A program made the position numbers and the translations under genes. From positions 1 through 44,585 of the forward strand of contig JAGGVQ010000016.1 in the NCBI GenBank assembly GCA_021157895.1: a stretch of DNA of 44,585 nt, written 5' to 3'. Under the pieces are notes generated by a model that searched no databases, was not told where the DNA came from, and was given only the letters and a program-made list of their open reading frames with translations. The stretch comes from Dehalococcoidia bacterium. Lineage in GTDB: Bacteria; Chloroflexota; Dehalococcoidia; GIF9; AB-539-J10. Positions within the stretch are counted from its first letter, which is position 1. Each line of letters opens with the position of its first letter. Positions 35,801 to 43,322 of the stretch are shown one piece after another.

Positions 35801-37249
35801 TCTCAATCTTCCAACTATATTCGTGAGTGGCTTGACAGCGGTGGCAGAGTACGTAATTTGGAGACGGTTCAGGGTGACGAGTTTGATGTTTCTATACTTA
35901 GTTTCGGTTATGGTCGGGACTCTGCTGGAAATCTACAACTGAACTTCGGCCCATTGTCACGTGAAGACGGGTATAAAAGATTAAATGTCTGTATCACTCG
36001 CGCGCGAAAAAAGATGCTTGTGGTTTCCAGCATACGAAGTGTCGACATACCTCCGGGACGCGTACAAGAAGGAGGTCAACGCGTACGACAGTTTCTTGAG
36101 TACGCCGAGCACGGCTCATCAACACTTTCATCGGTACCGGAAAAAACAAGCGCTGTCTTTGTATACGAATCTCCATTTGAGCAGCAAGTAGCAAATGAAA
36201 TCATGGCATTTGGCTGGTCGGTGGATACGCAGGTAGGCGTCCAGAGATTTAGAATAGATATCGGTGTTAGACATCCAGAATACGCTGGAAAGTATCTCGC
36301 AGGAATTGAATGCGATGGAAAAACCTACCACAGCCATAAAACCGCAAGAGATCGGGATATCGGAAGACAACAGGTATTGGAACGATTGGGATGGAGTATC
36401 TTTCGCATTTGGTCAACAGACTGGTTTCGAGATAAGGAACGTGTTCTACAAAGAGTAAACGAATTTCTTACCTCTCTTTTACACAAGGATAATGATAATG
36501 GTGCTGAGGCGGGACCTCCCCACGTTCCAGAGACAGACAACCCAATAACAGAGAAAAATAGCGGCCCTAAATTTAACCCCATGAATCCTAACCACAAACT
36601 CGGAAATGTAAAATATCGCTTCGACATTCAATATTACACAGATCAGGAGTTGCTTCGTGCTCTTTCCTTAGCTTGCTTCGAGGTAGGCAGCATTCCCAAG
36701 GCAGATCTCGTTAGATTCACCACACGGTTTCTGGGCTTTCCTCGTGTAACAAAGAGGATTACGTTCAGGCTAGAATCGCTTGTATCGGAGGCTATTCAGG
36801 AGGGATATGTTAGGGAAGACGGAGGAAGATATCTGCCAGGTGATCAATCCAAGTACCACTTTACTGTTGTGGCTGAAGAGACACCGAAGACAAGAGAGGG
36901 AAGGATAGCTGAAGCAGTTATCCGACCGAGCCAAGATAAACCGGCTACTACAAAGCTACATCCCGAGCAACCAGTTTCTCCAAAGATGACCACGCGGTCA
37001 TATGTGAAAGAATCCTATAAGAGTGGACAGGCCGTAAGAATTCAATATTGTAACGCAGCTGGGCAGGCGACTACTCGTATCGTTGAAGTTTTGGGAGTGA
37101 GCACCAACTATTTCGATGCGTTTGACCATTTACGAAACGAGCAAAGAACTTTCAGAATAGACAGGGTAATGAAAGCAGAATGGGTAGGCATTAGACGCCA
37201 AAAAGCCAGATACTACTCCCCAAGCAGTTGGGTGGCGAGCTCCAAGTAG
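32888..37249 (+). CDS. DUF4011-SF1 helicase-Vsr-like nuclease protein (Hhe-type) with WYL-like C-terminus
   Basis: 1453 residues. Residues 8-200 are DUF4011 (RWRKQLLDLTGRNRMLFYRR). An SF1 helicase follows, with Walker A QGPPGTGKSQ (about 304-313), a long insertion of some 480 residues, motif II VFDEASQIP (about 801-809), GDSQQMPP and the C-terminal motifs VQGDEFDVSILS and NVCITRARKKM. A Vsr/MTES_1575-type endonuclease comes next (ESPFEQQVANEI near 1094, IECDGKTYHS near 1140, RLGWSIFRIWSTDW near 1160). Residues 1377-1435 look like a WYL domain (GQAVRIQYCNAAG ... RTFRIDRVM). This order matches single-gene antiphage proteins called Hhe. It should act alone on invading DNA. ATG 32888 has no SD. 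Confidence 0.85.
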   Translation: MVDSGTISTCIDRWRKQLLDLTGRNRMLFYRRSRASLEIQHNESFVWDKLSEEAIIELDEKSLLPESISEKDKPRHLEEVSKRIKRLSEVAHAFLDEQGVHVIYAAFGWLNWVDESKPPMPGEDTVDLSNGKKARKVQSPLLFVPISLERTAKGVIRAKLEESAVIETNLALESYLDQQHGLGINLDPDDNLTPSMVVKAWRQVISNYEHWSVEERETVLIDSFSFRKISLLRQLERSIDRIKEQPVLQALCGDAQQLLEAPPVPSYDDLDDPKIAERLNIVVPADSAQIEVLHAVQCGANLVVQGPPGTGKSQTITNIISTLIAEGKRVLFIAEKRQAREIVVENLIVCGLGDIVLHITEEVSGQRGRSQAKRDIVDQLSDILGQGAGTYTIDRDYQADYRRVCSELNHYTRALHNRIGPSSISTPFQLMANWAHLDPALAKAVGDPSSLPSITKVNDVWIEQAFEFASRIDDLNEDVLNSTSSPWFEAQISGWDSTTEAEILSALNILLDAPKHITELLQQHWAESSIGSEYTFQQLENHIQLLTLVGEHYKTKQRTLGIVTTKYWQTRGDFLRFEAMGGTNADFALYTSLQLKELLDVIRKACGLIATLFPKYSDTESITELSQFANLLQNSISTAPKCAQIRGRCLDAKEIGITELLLELVRLREPGESIKEALETTLAKHWATEAIESDKSLLTEGSTLNRLAGRLREYERRATINARAQVLNAVAPYRPSFLNVAPRDSELGMLKQQINAKRRKSLRWLFTKAANSILQMKPCIVASPLAVAQFLQSDAYKFDIVVFDEASQIPTADAVVPISRARQVVVVGDSQQMPPTSFFDRAVSFDTEDADEFAFESMLQSCDAILPSLSLTWHYRSQDERLIAFSNHHFYGGRLLTFPSAWIERPDLGVKFVYVDNAQYGRGGSKANPEEAERAISILEAELKSDPQQEVGIIAMSIAQAAEIEARLEQKSQSSNYIREWLDSGGRVRNLETVQGDEFDVSILSFGYGRDSAGNLQLNFGPLSREDGYKRLNVCITRARKKMLVVSSIRSVDIPPGRVQEGGQRVRQFLEYAEHGSSTLSSVPEKTSAVFVYESPFEQQVANEIMAFGWSVDTQVGVQRFRIDIGVRHPEYAGKYLAGIECDGKTYHSHKTARDRDIGRQQVLERLGWSIFRIWSTDWFRDKERVLQRVNEFLTSLLHKDNDNGAEAGPPHVPETDNPITEKNSGPKFNPMNPNHKLGNVKYRFDIQYYTDQELLRALSLACFEVGSIPKADLVRFTTRFLGFPRVTKRITFRLESLVSEAIQEGYVREDGGRYLPGDQSKYHFTVVAEETPKTREGRIAEAVIRPSQDKPATTKLHPEQPVSPKMTTRSYVKESYKSGQAVRIQYCNAAGQATTRIVEVLGVSTNYFDAFDHLRNEQRTFRIDRVMKAEWVGIRRQKARYYSPSSWVASSK

Positions 37250-37426
37250 CTTTATTACCCACTGTAGAAACTCTACAACACAGCATATCCGTACTCGTTA
37301 CTATCATTCTGCTATTTAGTATCACATCTTGCAGTTTACAGTCGGAGTCCCATTACACCTTCTAGCGGATTGTTTTACGTCCAGCTGTAGGAGTATGATT
37401 GGAGCGTAAGCTATGAGGTCATCAAG

Positions 37427-38689
37427 ATGTCGCAACATAGTGATTTGCATTCAGCCTTAAAGACAGAGGTGGTCCTTTCTGCTGAGGGAGGGGGAGTTCA
37501 GTTCAAGCTCGTAAGACTCCAGTCTTCCAAAGACGATGTTGTTTATAGCGTCCATGCTAATCCAAGCACATTCTCTTTTTCTGGAGTCCAGACTGCTGGT
37601 CTGCTGACACACCTGGGTTTTCAAGCTGGCTCGTGCGCTTTCTTTCCCGGAGGTAAATGCCTCGCAGCGGCCGTACGAATCGATTTCCCTTTGAAAGAGT
37701 TTGCAGAAGCATTCTCGAAGGCGTACCCCGCTCTCCGTAAAGCTGGAAAGCTACTGGGAGAATGTGGCTTTGTCTTGACCCAACCGGACCGGTTCTCAAC
37801 GTCCGGCGATGGACATACGTCTCCACAGTCAAAAGAGATGAAGCAATCTGAAGATGATCATTTCATCTTTAAGATGTCGTGGATTGAGGGAGGACGAGAC
37901 AAAGGATGGACATTTCACTATCACCCAAAGCACATTCCTTTGTCTGAGGAAATGCGAGCGGCATTTGCCTTCCTTGAATTACGCGAATTCCAGCAATGCC
38001 CATATTTCGATTTCGAACCATGCTATTATCGTTTCTTCTCATTCCAACAGAGGAGTGAGTCGTTCTTTGATAGCAATGCGGAATACGTGCATCGTAGTTT
38101 TGATAAGCATCACGATGCCTTCTCGGCGGGAACCGAGAAGCTTTTGGGAGTCGACGGATTACTGCGACCATTCGATTTTGAATTCTTACCTCAGGCTAAA
38201 AACGAGACAGGCACCTCTCGTCCGGCTACTACCTCTTACCACCAACCAATGCGTTCTGAGCCTTCAGACATACCGAAGTTCGATTTCGACGTCGCCGTGT
38301 CCTTCGCGGGTACCGAAAGGACCCACGCCGAGAGACTGTCCTTGTTAGTTAAAGATGCTGGCTTTGAGGCTTTCTATGACAGCTTTTACCCCGAGCAGCT
38401 CTGGGGAAAGGATCTAGTCGTGTTCTTTGACGAAATCTATCGGAAGCGCTCCAAATTCTGCGTAATATTCGTATCGCAGGAGTACCTCAATAGGATGTGG
38501 ACCAACCACGAGAGGAAGAGCGCGCAGGCAAGAGCCATTCAGGAGAGAGGTAATGAATATATTCTCCCTGTTAAGGTTGATGATAGTGAACTCCCAGGAC
38601 TTCAGCCCACGATCGGCTATCTTAGACTGAAAGAATATGGAATCGAGAGAATTGCGGAGATATTGGTGGCCAAATTGAAGAGTGTTTGA
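37427..38689 (+). CDS. TIR-domain protein with unrecognised N-terminal half
   Basis: Residues 285-415 are a TIR domain: DFDVAVSFAGTERTHAERL, then FYDSFYPEQLWGKDL, CVIFVSQEYL, and WTNHE with the catalytic Glu362 expected for NAD-cleaving TIRs. Residues 1-280 are not recognised; they contain a beta-rich start (VVLSAEGGGVQFKLVRLQ) and a helical-aromatic block (FDFEPCYYRFFSF). Such an N-terminal sensor with a C-terminal TIR fits an abortive-infection effector that depletes NAD. GAGGT lies 9 bases before ATG 37427. It is alone on its transcript, after the Hhe-type gene. Confidence 0.8.
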   Translation: MSQHSDLHSALKTEVVLSAEGGGVQFKLVRLQSSKDDVVYSVHANPSTFSFSGVQTAGLLTHLGFQAGSCAFFPGGKCLAAAVRIDFPLKEFAEAFSKAYPALRKAGKLLGECGFVLTQPDRFSTSGDGHTSPQSKEMKQSEDDHFIFKMSWIEGGRDKGWTFHYHPKHIPLSEEMRAAFAFLELREFQQCPYFDFEPCYYRFFSFQQRSESFFDSNAEYVHRSFDKHHDAFSAGTEKLLGVDGLLRPFDFEFLPQAKNETGTSRPATTSYHQPMRSEPSDIPKFDFDVAVSFAGTERTHAERLSLLVKDAGFEAFYDSFYPEQLWGKDLVVFFDEIYRKRSKFCVIFVSQEYLNRMWTNHERKSAQARAIQERGNEYILPVKVDDSELPGLQPTIGYLRLKEYGIERIAEILVAKLKSV

Positions 38690-38834
38690 CGTGTCACCTT
38701 TGAGTGGAATATTAGACCAAGCTGGCTTCAGCTAGTAAGAAAGTAAAAAGTTGCCCAACAAAAGGGCGAAACGTGTGGTGAACAAAGTGACAGTGTTATA
38801 ATCGGATACAATCCCGTTGGAGGAGGTAGTACAG

Positions 38835-39566
38835 GTGCAAAAGAATAAGTATGACAGCTTAATCGCAGACTACACGAGACGAAAAGTGGAGTTGGAGGCT
38901 AAGTGGCAACGTAGGCAGCGCCCAAGAACTCAGGAGGAGGCTTTTGCGTTGTTCGTGAGCTGCATACTGAGTTCCAGGACTAACTGGAACAAGGTGGTAG
39001 TCGTGGTCAAGGAACTGCAACGAAACGGGTTGCTTTACAGAGGGAATACAACTCAACTTCTTGACCCAGTGAAAAAGATTGGCGGCATGGTCAATTACAA
39101 GGATAGAGCAGAGTGGATAGTGGAGGACCGCAAGCTCTTTCCTGTCGTGTTTTTGCTTATCAACTCAGTGCAGAAGGGGGAAATCCCTGTGAGAGCGGAA
39201 GGACTGGGGCCAAAAGATATCTTCGAGGAACGTAATTTGCAGAACTCCATGAGCCTCCTTCAGGAGAGGGGTGTGACTCAAGAAGCTCTTCGCACTGCGG
39301 TAAAGGGGCTGAAAGGGGCCAGCGACAAGCAAGCAAGCCACTTCCTCACTTCGCTCGGATTCGAAGGCTACGCGATTATAGATACCTACATCCTGCACAA
39401 GTTGGCTGAGTTCGGTATCATTGAGGAGAAACGGAATAATCTCACTTCGAGTCGCTATCACGCCATCGAGCAATGCATGAAACAGTGGTGTAGTAGGATT
39501 GGGATACCAATGCATTTTCTCGACATGCTCTGGTGGAGGGGTGGCGTTCTTGACGATACCGAATAA
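38835..39566 (+). CDS. Ogg2-type 8-oxoguanine DNA glycosylase/lyase
   Basis: HhH-GPD superfamily. GLKGASDKQASHFL carries the catalytic Lys165 and AIIDTYIL the catalytic Asp183, spaced 18 residues apart as in the archaeal Ogg2 family (COG1059), which excises oxidised guanine and nicks the DNA backbone. At 243 residues it is slightly longer than typical. I chose GTG 38835 because GGAGGAGGT (38819-38827) lies 7 bases upstream; an in-frame TTG at 38817 would start inside that SD. A TATAAT at 38797-38802 is a likely -10 box. Presence in a defence island may be incidental or reflect DNA-damage links. Confidence 0.8.
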   Translation: MQKNKYDSLIADYTRRKVELEAKWQRRQRPRTQEEAFALFVSCILSSRTNWNKVVVVVKELQRNGLLYRGNTTQLLDPVKKIGGMVNYKDRAEWIVEDRKLFPVVFLLINSVQKGEIPVRAEGLGPKDIFEERNLQNSMSLLQERGVTQEALRTAVKGLKGASDKQASHFLTSLGFEGYAIIDTYILHKLAEFGIIEEKRNNLTSSRYHAIEQCMKQWCSRIGIPMHFLDMLWWRGGVLDDTE

Positions 39567-39693
39567 AGTGGGTGAAGTTGGCAAAATTCAGGGCATGTCC
39601 ACCGTTGAAACTCAAACTTCAGTTAGATTAGCCCGTTGGAAAGGGAGAAAAACATCAACTAATTTACACAATAGTCCAGAAGGTACAACGTAC

Positions 39694-39716
39694 GTAACAA
39701 AATCCTGTTTTGTTAC
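39694..39716. terminator. Perfect hairpin between ogg2-type gene and DUF2905 gene
   Basis: GTAACAAAA (39694-39702) pairs perfectly with TTTTGTTAC (39708-39716) around a TCCTG loop. The stem is AT-rich at its top and lacks a following U tract on either strand, so it may be a terminator or an operator. Confidence 0.4.
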
Positions 39717-39780
39717 CTGACTCGCACAAACCGATGTATTGTGGACTCCACAAAAGCTATGTACAATTATGGTAGGAGTC

Positions 39781-40002
39781 ATGCAGAGTCCAGGTAAACT
39801 CTTAATTCTAACCGGGGTTTTCCTTATTATGTTTGGTTTGCTCTTCACCTTTTGGCACCAACTTCCGCTCTTAGGGAGACTTCCCGGTGACATATTTGTA
39901 AACAGAGGACGTCTCCAATTCTATTTTCCCTTGGTAACCTGCCTTATCCTCAGTGGAGTGCTGACCTTTATCGCCAATATCATTATTAGGTTGCTCAGGT
40001 AA
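39781..40002 (+). CDS. DUF2905-family membrane protein
   Basis: Two hydrophobic helices (GKLLILTGVFLIMFGLLFTF, and PLVTCLILSGVLTFIANIII) are joined by the family-specific loop LGRLPGDIFVNRGRLQFYFP. DUF2905 proteins are small membrane proteins of unknown function, widespread in Chloroflexota and Firmicutes. ATG 39781 gives the usual length of about 73 residues. In-frame starts at 39739 (TTG) and 39769 (ATG) are possible, and none has a well-placed SD. Confidence 0.8.
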   Translation: MQSPGKLLILTGVFLIMFGLLFTFWHQLPLLGRLPGDIFVNRGRLQFYFPLVTCLILSGVLTFIANIIIRLLR

Positions 40003-40124
40003 CATTCTGGCTTTTCGTATAATTAAGGAAGCATAGGGCTCTCGACATCAAGGCGGCGAATAGGGAGTATGCTATTGAGGAATCCGGTGGCTGTTTGAAC
40101 CCATTCGTCTAGTATGGGGTTTTA

Positions 40125-40661
40125 CTAAATGTTTCTACTGGCTGTATTTGCATCATCAATAGGGTGTTTGTCTTGCATCTCGCCATAATCATAGATAGCT
40201 CTTAGATAAACTTCTATCTTAAGCGGCTCGTCTGAGAAATATTCCTCTACTACAAGTTTCACATCCTCCCATTTTAATTTACCCAATCCACAACCAAGTT
40301 GAGGCATAGCAATAGACTTAAGTCCCCATTGATGATAATGGTCTCTAAGATAAGACAAGCCTTGTTCTATCCACTCAATCCGAGATTGCCCACGCCAATG
40401 GTTCTTCGTAGGAAATAAAATTATCTTCGGTTGCTTCCAATCAAAGAAATCCATTTGTACAGCTAATTGAACTAATAGCAGCTTACCAGGTATTAGCTTG
40501 TTGTCAGCACAAGCTTTTTTATATGGCTTAACACATTCAGGGAACTTCTTCTTGAATATTTTAGCTATACCTTTACCCATAGCTCCTTTACAATTTACTG
40601 GATTTACCAAAGCCTCTGCTTGGCTCTCAAATAAATCTCTGCCTCTTATATACTTAATCAT
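40125..40661 (-). CDS. darG: DarG-like macrodomain antitoxin (DNA ADP-ribose hydrolase)
   Basis: DarG removes ADP-ribose from thymidine in DNA and neutralises DarT. The macrodomain is clear: EALVNPVNCKGAMGKGIAKI at residues 16-35 (substrate loop), LLLVQLAV, and MPQLGCGLGKLKWEDV (phosphate loop). At 178 residues it is essentially the macrodomain plus a short tail; many DarG proteins have an additional C-terminal domain that binds DarT, which is missing here. A purine-rich SD (GGGGAGGGGGG) precedes the ATG on the minus strand, 20 bases after the darT stop, so the pair is one operon. Confidence 0.88.
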   Translation of the reverse strand: MIKYIRGRDLFESQAEALVNPVNCKGAMGKGIAKIFKKKFPECVKPYKKACADNKLIPGKLLLVQLAVQMDFFDWKQPKIILFPTKNHWRGQSRIEWIEQGLSYLRDHYHQWGLKSIAMPQLGCGLGKLKWEDVKLVVEEYFSDEPLKIEVYLRAIYDYGEMQDKHPIDDANTASRNI

Positions 40662-40681
40662 ATCCCGATTACCCCCCTCCC

Positions 40682-41311
40682 CTAGAAATAATGTGATCTA
40701 TCTATAACGCAATAGCAATTCGTTTGATTTTTTAATGCAATTAATGCATCTTGGGAATAGACTACAATGTGATCAAAGAATCCGATTGGTACGTGATCAG
40801 GCACCAAAACTTCACTGGCCTTTTTCCGCTGATAATCAGAATTATAGCATTGGGGATATTCATTAGGTAGATGTATGATATCCCAATCAAGTTTATCAAG
40901 ATCTGCCACATCAGAGTAGAACTTGGTTTGTTTTGAAGCCGCATTTCCATCTGTAAAGAAAACTCCTTCCAACTGAAACACCCTGTTTGCATTTATCTCA
41001 ATAATTACTAATTCTTCCTGCGACAGACTTTGTTTACGTCCTTTGGTGGGTGCATTTGTTATGAGAATATATTGCATGGGAGTGTGGGTTGTGAAAAACA
41101 GAGGAACATAGCGATGAATTTCTTTGCCTATTTTTGGAACTTGACGCCGGCGGCGTCTTTGAACTGATGCGTTAGAAAAATCGTAATGATCTAAGTTTTG
41201 AACCCTTTCATGACACAAAATTCCTTGTGCGAAGATTGAAGGCATGTTCCTAAGGTGCACTATATAGTGTAATTGGTCTATATTGTATTTCTTTAATTGC
41301 TTATCTATCAT
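40682..41311 (-). CDS. darT: DarT-like ssDNA thymidine ADP-ribosyltransferase toxin (DUF4433)
   Basis: DarT attaches ADP-ribose to thymidine in single-stranded DNA and blocks replication; DarTG systems act in phage defence. The 209-residue protein has the DarT blocks YIVHLRNMPSIFAQGIL (NAD pocket with His19), VQRRRRRQVP (catalytic Arg region near 51-55), LFFTTHTPMQY and the catalytic Glu167 in RKKASEVLVPD. SD AGGAGG lies about 7 bases before the ATG on the minus strand, and a TATAAT (minus) at 41358-41363 is a likely -10 box. Unlike most systems where toxin and antitoxin overlap, the gap to darG is 20 bases. Confidence 0.9.
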   Translation of the reverse strand: MIDKQLKKYNIDQLHYIVHLRNMPSIFAQGILCHERVQNLDHYDFSNASVQRRRRRQVPKIGKEIHRYVPLFFTTHTPMQYILITNAPTKGRKQSLSQEELVIIEINANRVFQLEGVFFTDGNAASKQTKFYSDVADLDKLDWDIIHLPNEYPQCYNSDYQRKKASEVLVPDHVPIGFFDHIVVYSQDALIALKNQTNCYCVIDRSHYF

Positions 41312-41450
41312 ATCCTTGCCCTCCTGGATTGCTTGAGTGGCACAATCCTACATTTTAATTATACTATCTTGTTTTGAGACTAAGCTTTTCATCTTTATTT
41401 TTCTCTCGCTTCGCCCTCCTGTTTTGTTTCTAGGACCATGATTCCTGAAA

Positions 41451-42542
41451 TCATCTTTCCTTTTTGGACTGAATTAATTCCTCAAGATCATGAGTAATCT
41501 CTTCAACATGCTTGATAGCAGATGCTGCTTGCGGCGGGGCACATTCAACGAATCTTTTGAAACAGACTATTGCCTCCTGAAACCTCCCCAAAGCTGCCAG
41601 AAAAAGTCCTTTCATACGCCATGCTTCAGCATCTCTGGGGTTTATCTCCAGAGCTCTGTCATAGCAGGCCAGTCTCTCTTGAGGCTTTCGCAGAAAAAGT
41701 CCTTTCATATGCCATGCTTCAGCGTCTCTGGGACTTATTTCTATAGCATTATCTAGGCAAGGTATTGCTTCTTCATTCCTATCGAGTGCCATTAGAGAAC
41801 GCCCCTTTTCCTTCCAAGCCTCAACAAATCTTGGGTTTACCTCCAGGGCCCTGTCATAGCAGGCTATTGCCTCCTGGGGCTTTCCCATCTTCGCCAGAGT
41901 AAACCCTCTGTTGAACCACACGTTATCGTCGTTTACATCTATCTCTAGAAGTTTATCAGTGCAAACTAGCGCTTCTTTATATCTTCCCAGCTCAAATAGA
42001 GAACGCCCCTTTCTATCCCAAGCTTCAATAAACCTAGGTTTTATCTCCAGGGCCCTGTTATAGCAAGCTATTGCCTCCTGGTACTTTCCCGTGTTCGCCA
42101 GTGAAATTCCTTTCAAAACGAGGTAGCCCTCCTTTGATCCCATGTCTTCTGAAGGCAAAGTGTCAGATTCTTTCATGGATCCATCGGGCTCACAATACAC
42201 GCAATCTCTCTCCCCAAACACAACACACATTGACAATCCTTTTTGTTCTGCAAGCTTTGAGGCAAGCTCGGCAACTATCTCTCGTGCGGATTCAGTAAGT
42301 TTTTTATCCTTATAGGGCTTTTGTAGCACTATCGTTAATTTACCTTTCTCGGACTCGACCCTGTCGCTGGGAACAAATGCTATGGGAAAATTGCTATATG
42401 CCCCGTTGCTAGTTTGTATGACGAGATAGGAGGGATGGGGGGTCAGGGAATTATCGGGACCTGTGGCGGGAATATGGTCTGCCATTTTGTCCGGATGCCC
42501 TTCGGATACCGATTCTGACCTGGTCGGATATTCTATTTTCAT
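41451..42542 (-). CDS. TPR protein with N-terminal domain shared with its upstream neighbour and a MetK-like start
   Basis: I choose Met 42542 because AGGAGG lies 6 bases upstream. Residues 9-23 (SESVSEGHPDKMADH) are almost identical to the N-terminal signature of SAM synthetase MetK, but nothing after it is MetK. Residues 39-125 form a domain (YLVIQTSNGAYSNFPIAFVP ... KLTESAREIVAELASKL ... CVVFGERDCVYCEPDGS) that aligns with residues 56-142 of the adjacent 161-aa protein. From about 136 on there are six or so TPR units (YQEAIACYNRALEIKPRF, EAIACYDRALEVNPRF and so on). It is the second gene behind a SAM-I riboswitch. Function unknown; TPRs suggest a scaffold. Confidence 0.75.
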   Translation of the reverse strand: MKIEYPTRSESVSEGHPDKMADHIPATGPDNSLTPHPSYLVIQTSNGAYSNFPIAFVPSDRVESEKGKLTIVLQKPYKDKKLTESAREIVAELASKLAEQKGLSMCVVFGERDCVYCEPDGSMKESDTLPSEDMGSKEGYLVLKGISLANTGKYQEAIACYNRALEIKPRFIEAWDRKGRSLFELGRYKEALVCTDKLLEIDVNDDNVWFNRGFTLAKMGKPQEAIACYDRALEVNPRFVEAWKEKGRSLMALDRNEEAIPCLDNAIEISPRDAEAWHMKGLFLRKPQERLACYDRALEINPRDAEAWRMKGLFLAALGRFQEAIVCFKRFVECAPPQAASAIKHVEEITHDLEELIQSKKER

Positions 42543-42606
42543 TGTTTTCCTCCTGAAGATGTTTATCACTGTTTTCGTTTTCCATGACAAGCATTCCGTT
42601 TGCCAG

Positions 42607-43092
42607 CTATTTCGATGACTCAGCATCACCTATAGCCATTGAAGGTACTGAGGTACTTTTGGTTCGGGAGCCATCCAAGTTGAGATACTCGCAATCATCC
42701 TCACCGAATACAGCACACACCATGTGCTCCCCATGCAGTCGGTTGAACACTGTTTCCGCAATATCGAGAACAGCCTGCCTTGCCTTCGGAGTCAGCTTCC
42801 CGCCCAGATAGGGGTTCGGTAACACTATCCAGTAACTGTCTTCATGTTTCAGCTGCTGTGACTTATCGTAAAGAAATTCTACGGGAAAGCTCCCATAGGT
42901 TGCGGCCATATATCGTACGACAATATAAGGATAGTTCTTTTCGGGATCGAGCATCCTGTTTAGGGATGGGGTAGTAACAGAGCCTGGTATTCTAACGTTA
43001 TACTTCTGTTCCCGGGTATTGTCCGGAGTAATTGATTCTGAATCCGGTGAATGTTCTGCCCTGATGTTTTCCCTTCCAAAAATATTCTCCAT
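42607..43092 (-). CDS. Uncharacterised paralogue of the TPR protein's N-terminal domain (161 aa)
   Basis: A soluble protein with a flexible N-terminus (about 50 residues) and a domain at 55-141 (YIVVRYMAATYGSFPVEFL ... GGKLTPKARQAVLDIAETVF ... VCAVFGEDDCEYLNLDGS) that matches the N-terminal domain of the following TPR protein, including the VFGExDC block. AAGGAG lies about 7 bases before the ATG on the minus strand. It is the first gene after the SAM-I riboswitch and terminators, and its gap to the TPR gene is 64 bases. No known family recognised. The Cys and acidic residues of VFGEDDC are candidates for a shared functional site. Confidence 0.7.
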   Translation of the reverse strand: MENIFGRENIRAEHSPDSESITPDNTREQKYNVRIPGSVTTPSLNRMLDPEKNYPYIVVRYMAATYGSFPVEFLYDKSQQLKHEDSYWIVLPNPYLGGKLTPKARQAVLDIAETVFNRLHGEHMVCAVFGEDDCEYLNLDGSRTKSTSVPSMAIGDAESSK

Positions 43093-43203
43093 CTTAGTTC
43101 TCCTTTTTATTTTTATGTCTCTAAAGTCATACAGGTTGGATCTCTTCTTTCCCCCAGAGCTTCCCCCTCAATCCAGTACGAGAAAGCGGGGATTCACTTT
43201 GTT

Positions 43204-43252
43204 TAAAACAAAAGCCGCCTCCTTTCTAGCTTCAGGCTATCGAGGATGCGGC
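43204..43252 (-). terminator. Second intrinsic terminator after the SAM riboswitch
   Basis: On the minus strand GCCGCATCCT (43243-43252) pairs with AGGAGGCGGC (43214-43223), 9 of 10 bases, and TTTTGTTTT follows (43205-43213). It is the second terminator in series between riboswitch and coding region, about 110 bases before the first gene. Confidence 0.7.
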
Positions 43253-43267
43253 CGTTACCGGGACAAC

Positions 43268-43288
43268 AAAAAACCTCCTGGCGGAGGT
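43268..43288 (-). terminator. First intrinsic terminator after the SAM riboswitch
   Basis: On the minus strand ACCTCC and GGAGGT form a perfect 6-bp stem around GCCA, followed at once by six T. The upstream GGCGG can pair with part of the stem (CCGCC), so an antiterminator alternative exists, as in S-box leaders. Confidence 0.8.
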
Positions 43289-43322
43289 CTACCGCCTTCC
43301 TTTTTCACAGTCCCTGCTGTGA

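Noticed and set aside
35760-36458. Several plus-strand ORFs of 60-68 aa inside the helicase gene
   Set aside because: They are other-frame shadows of the strongly conserved helicase and nuclease motifs of the 1453-aa protein.
42450-42542. metK gene
   Set aside because: Only about 15 residues match; no other MetK motif follows, and the rest is an unknown domain with TPRs.
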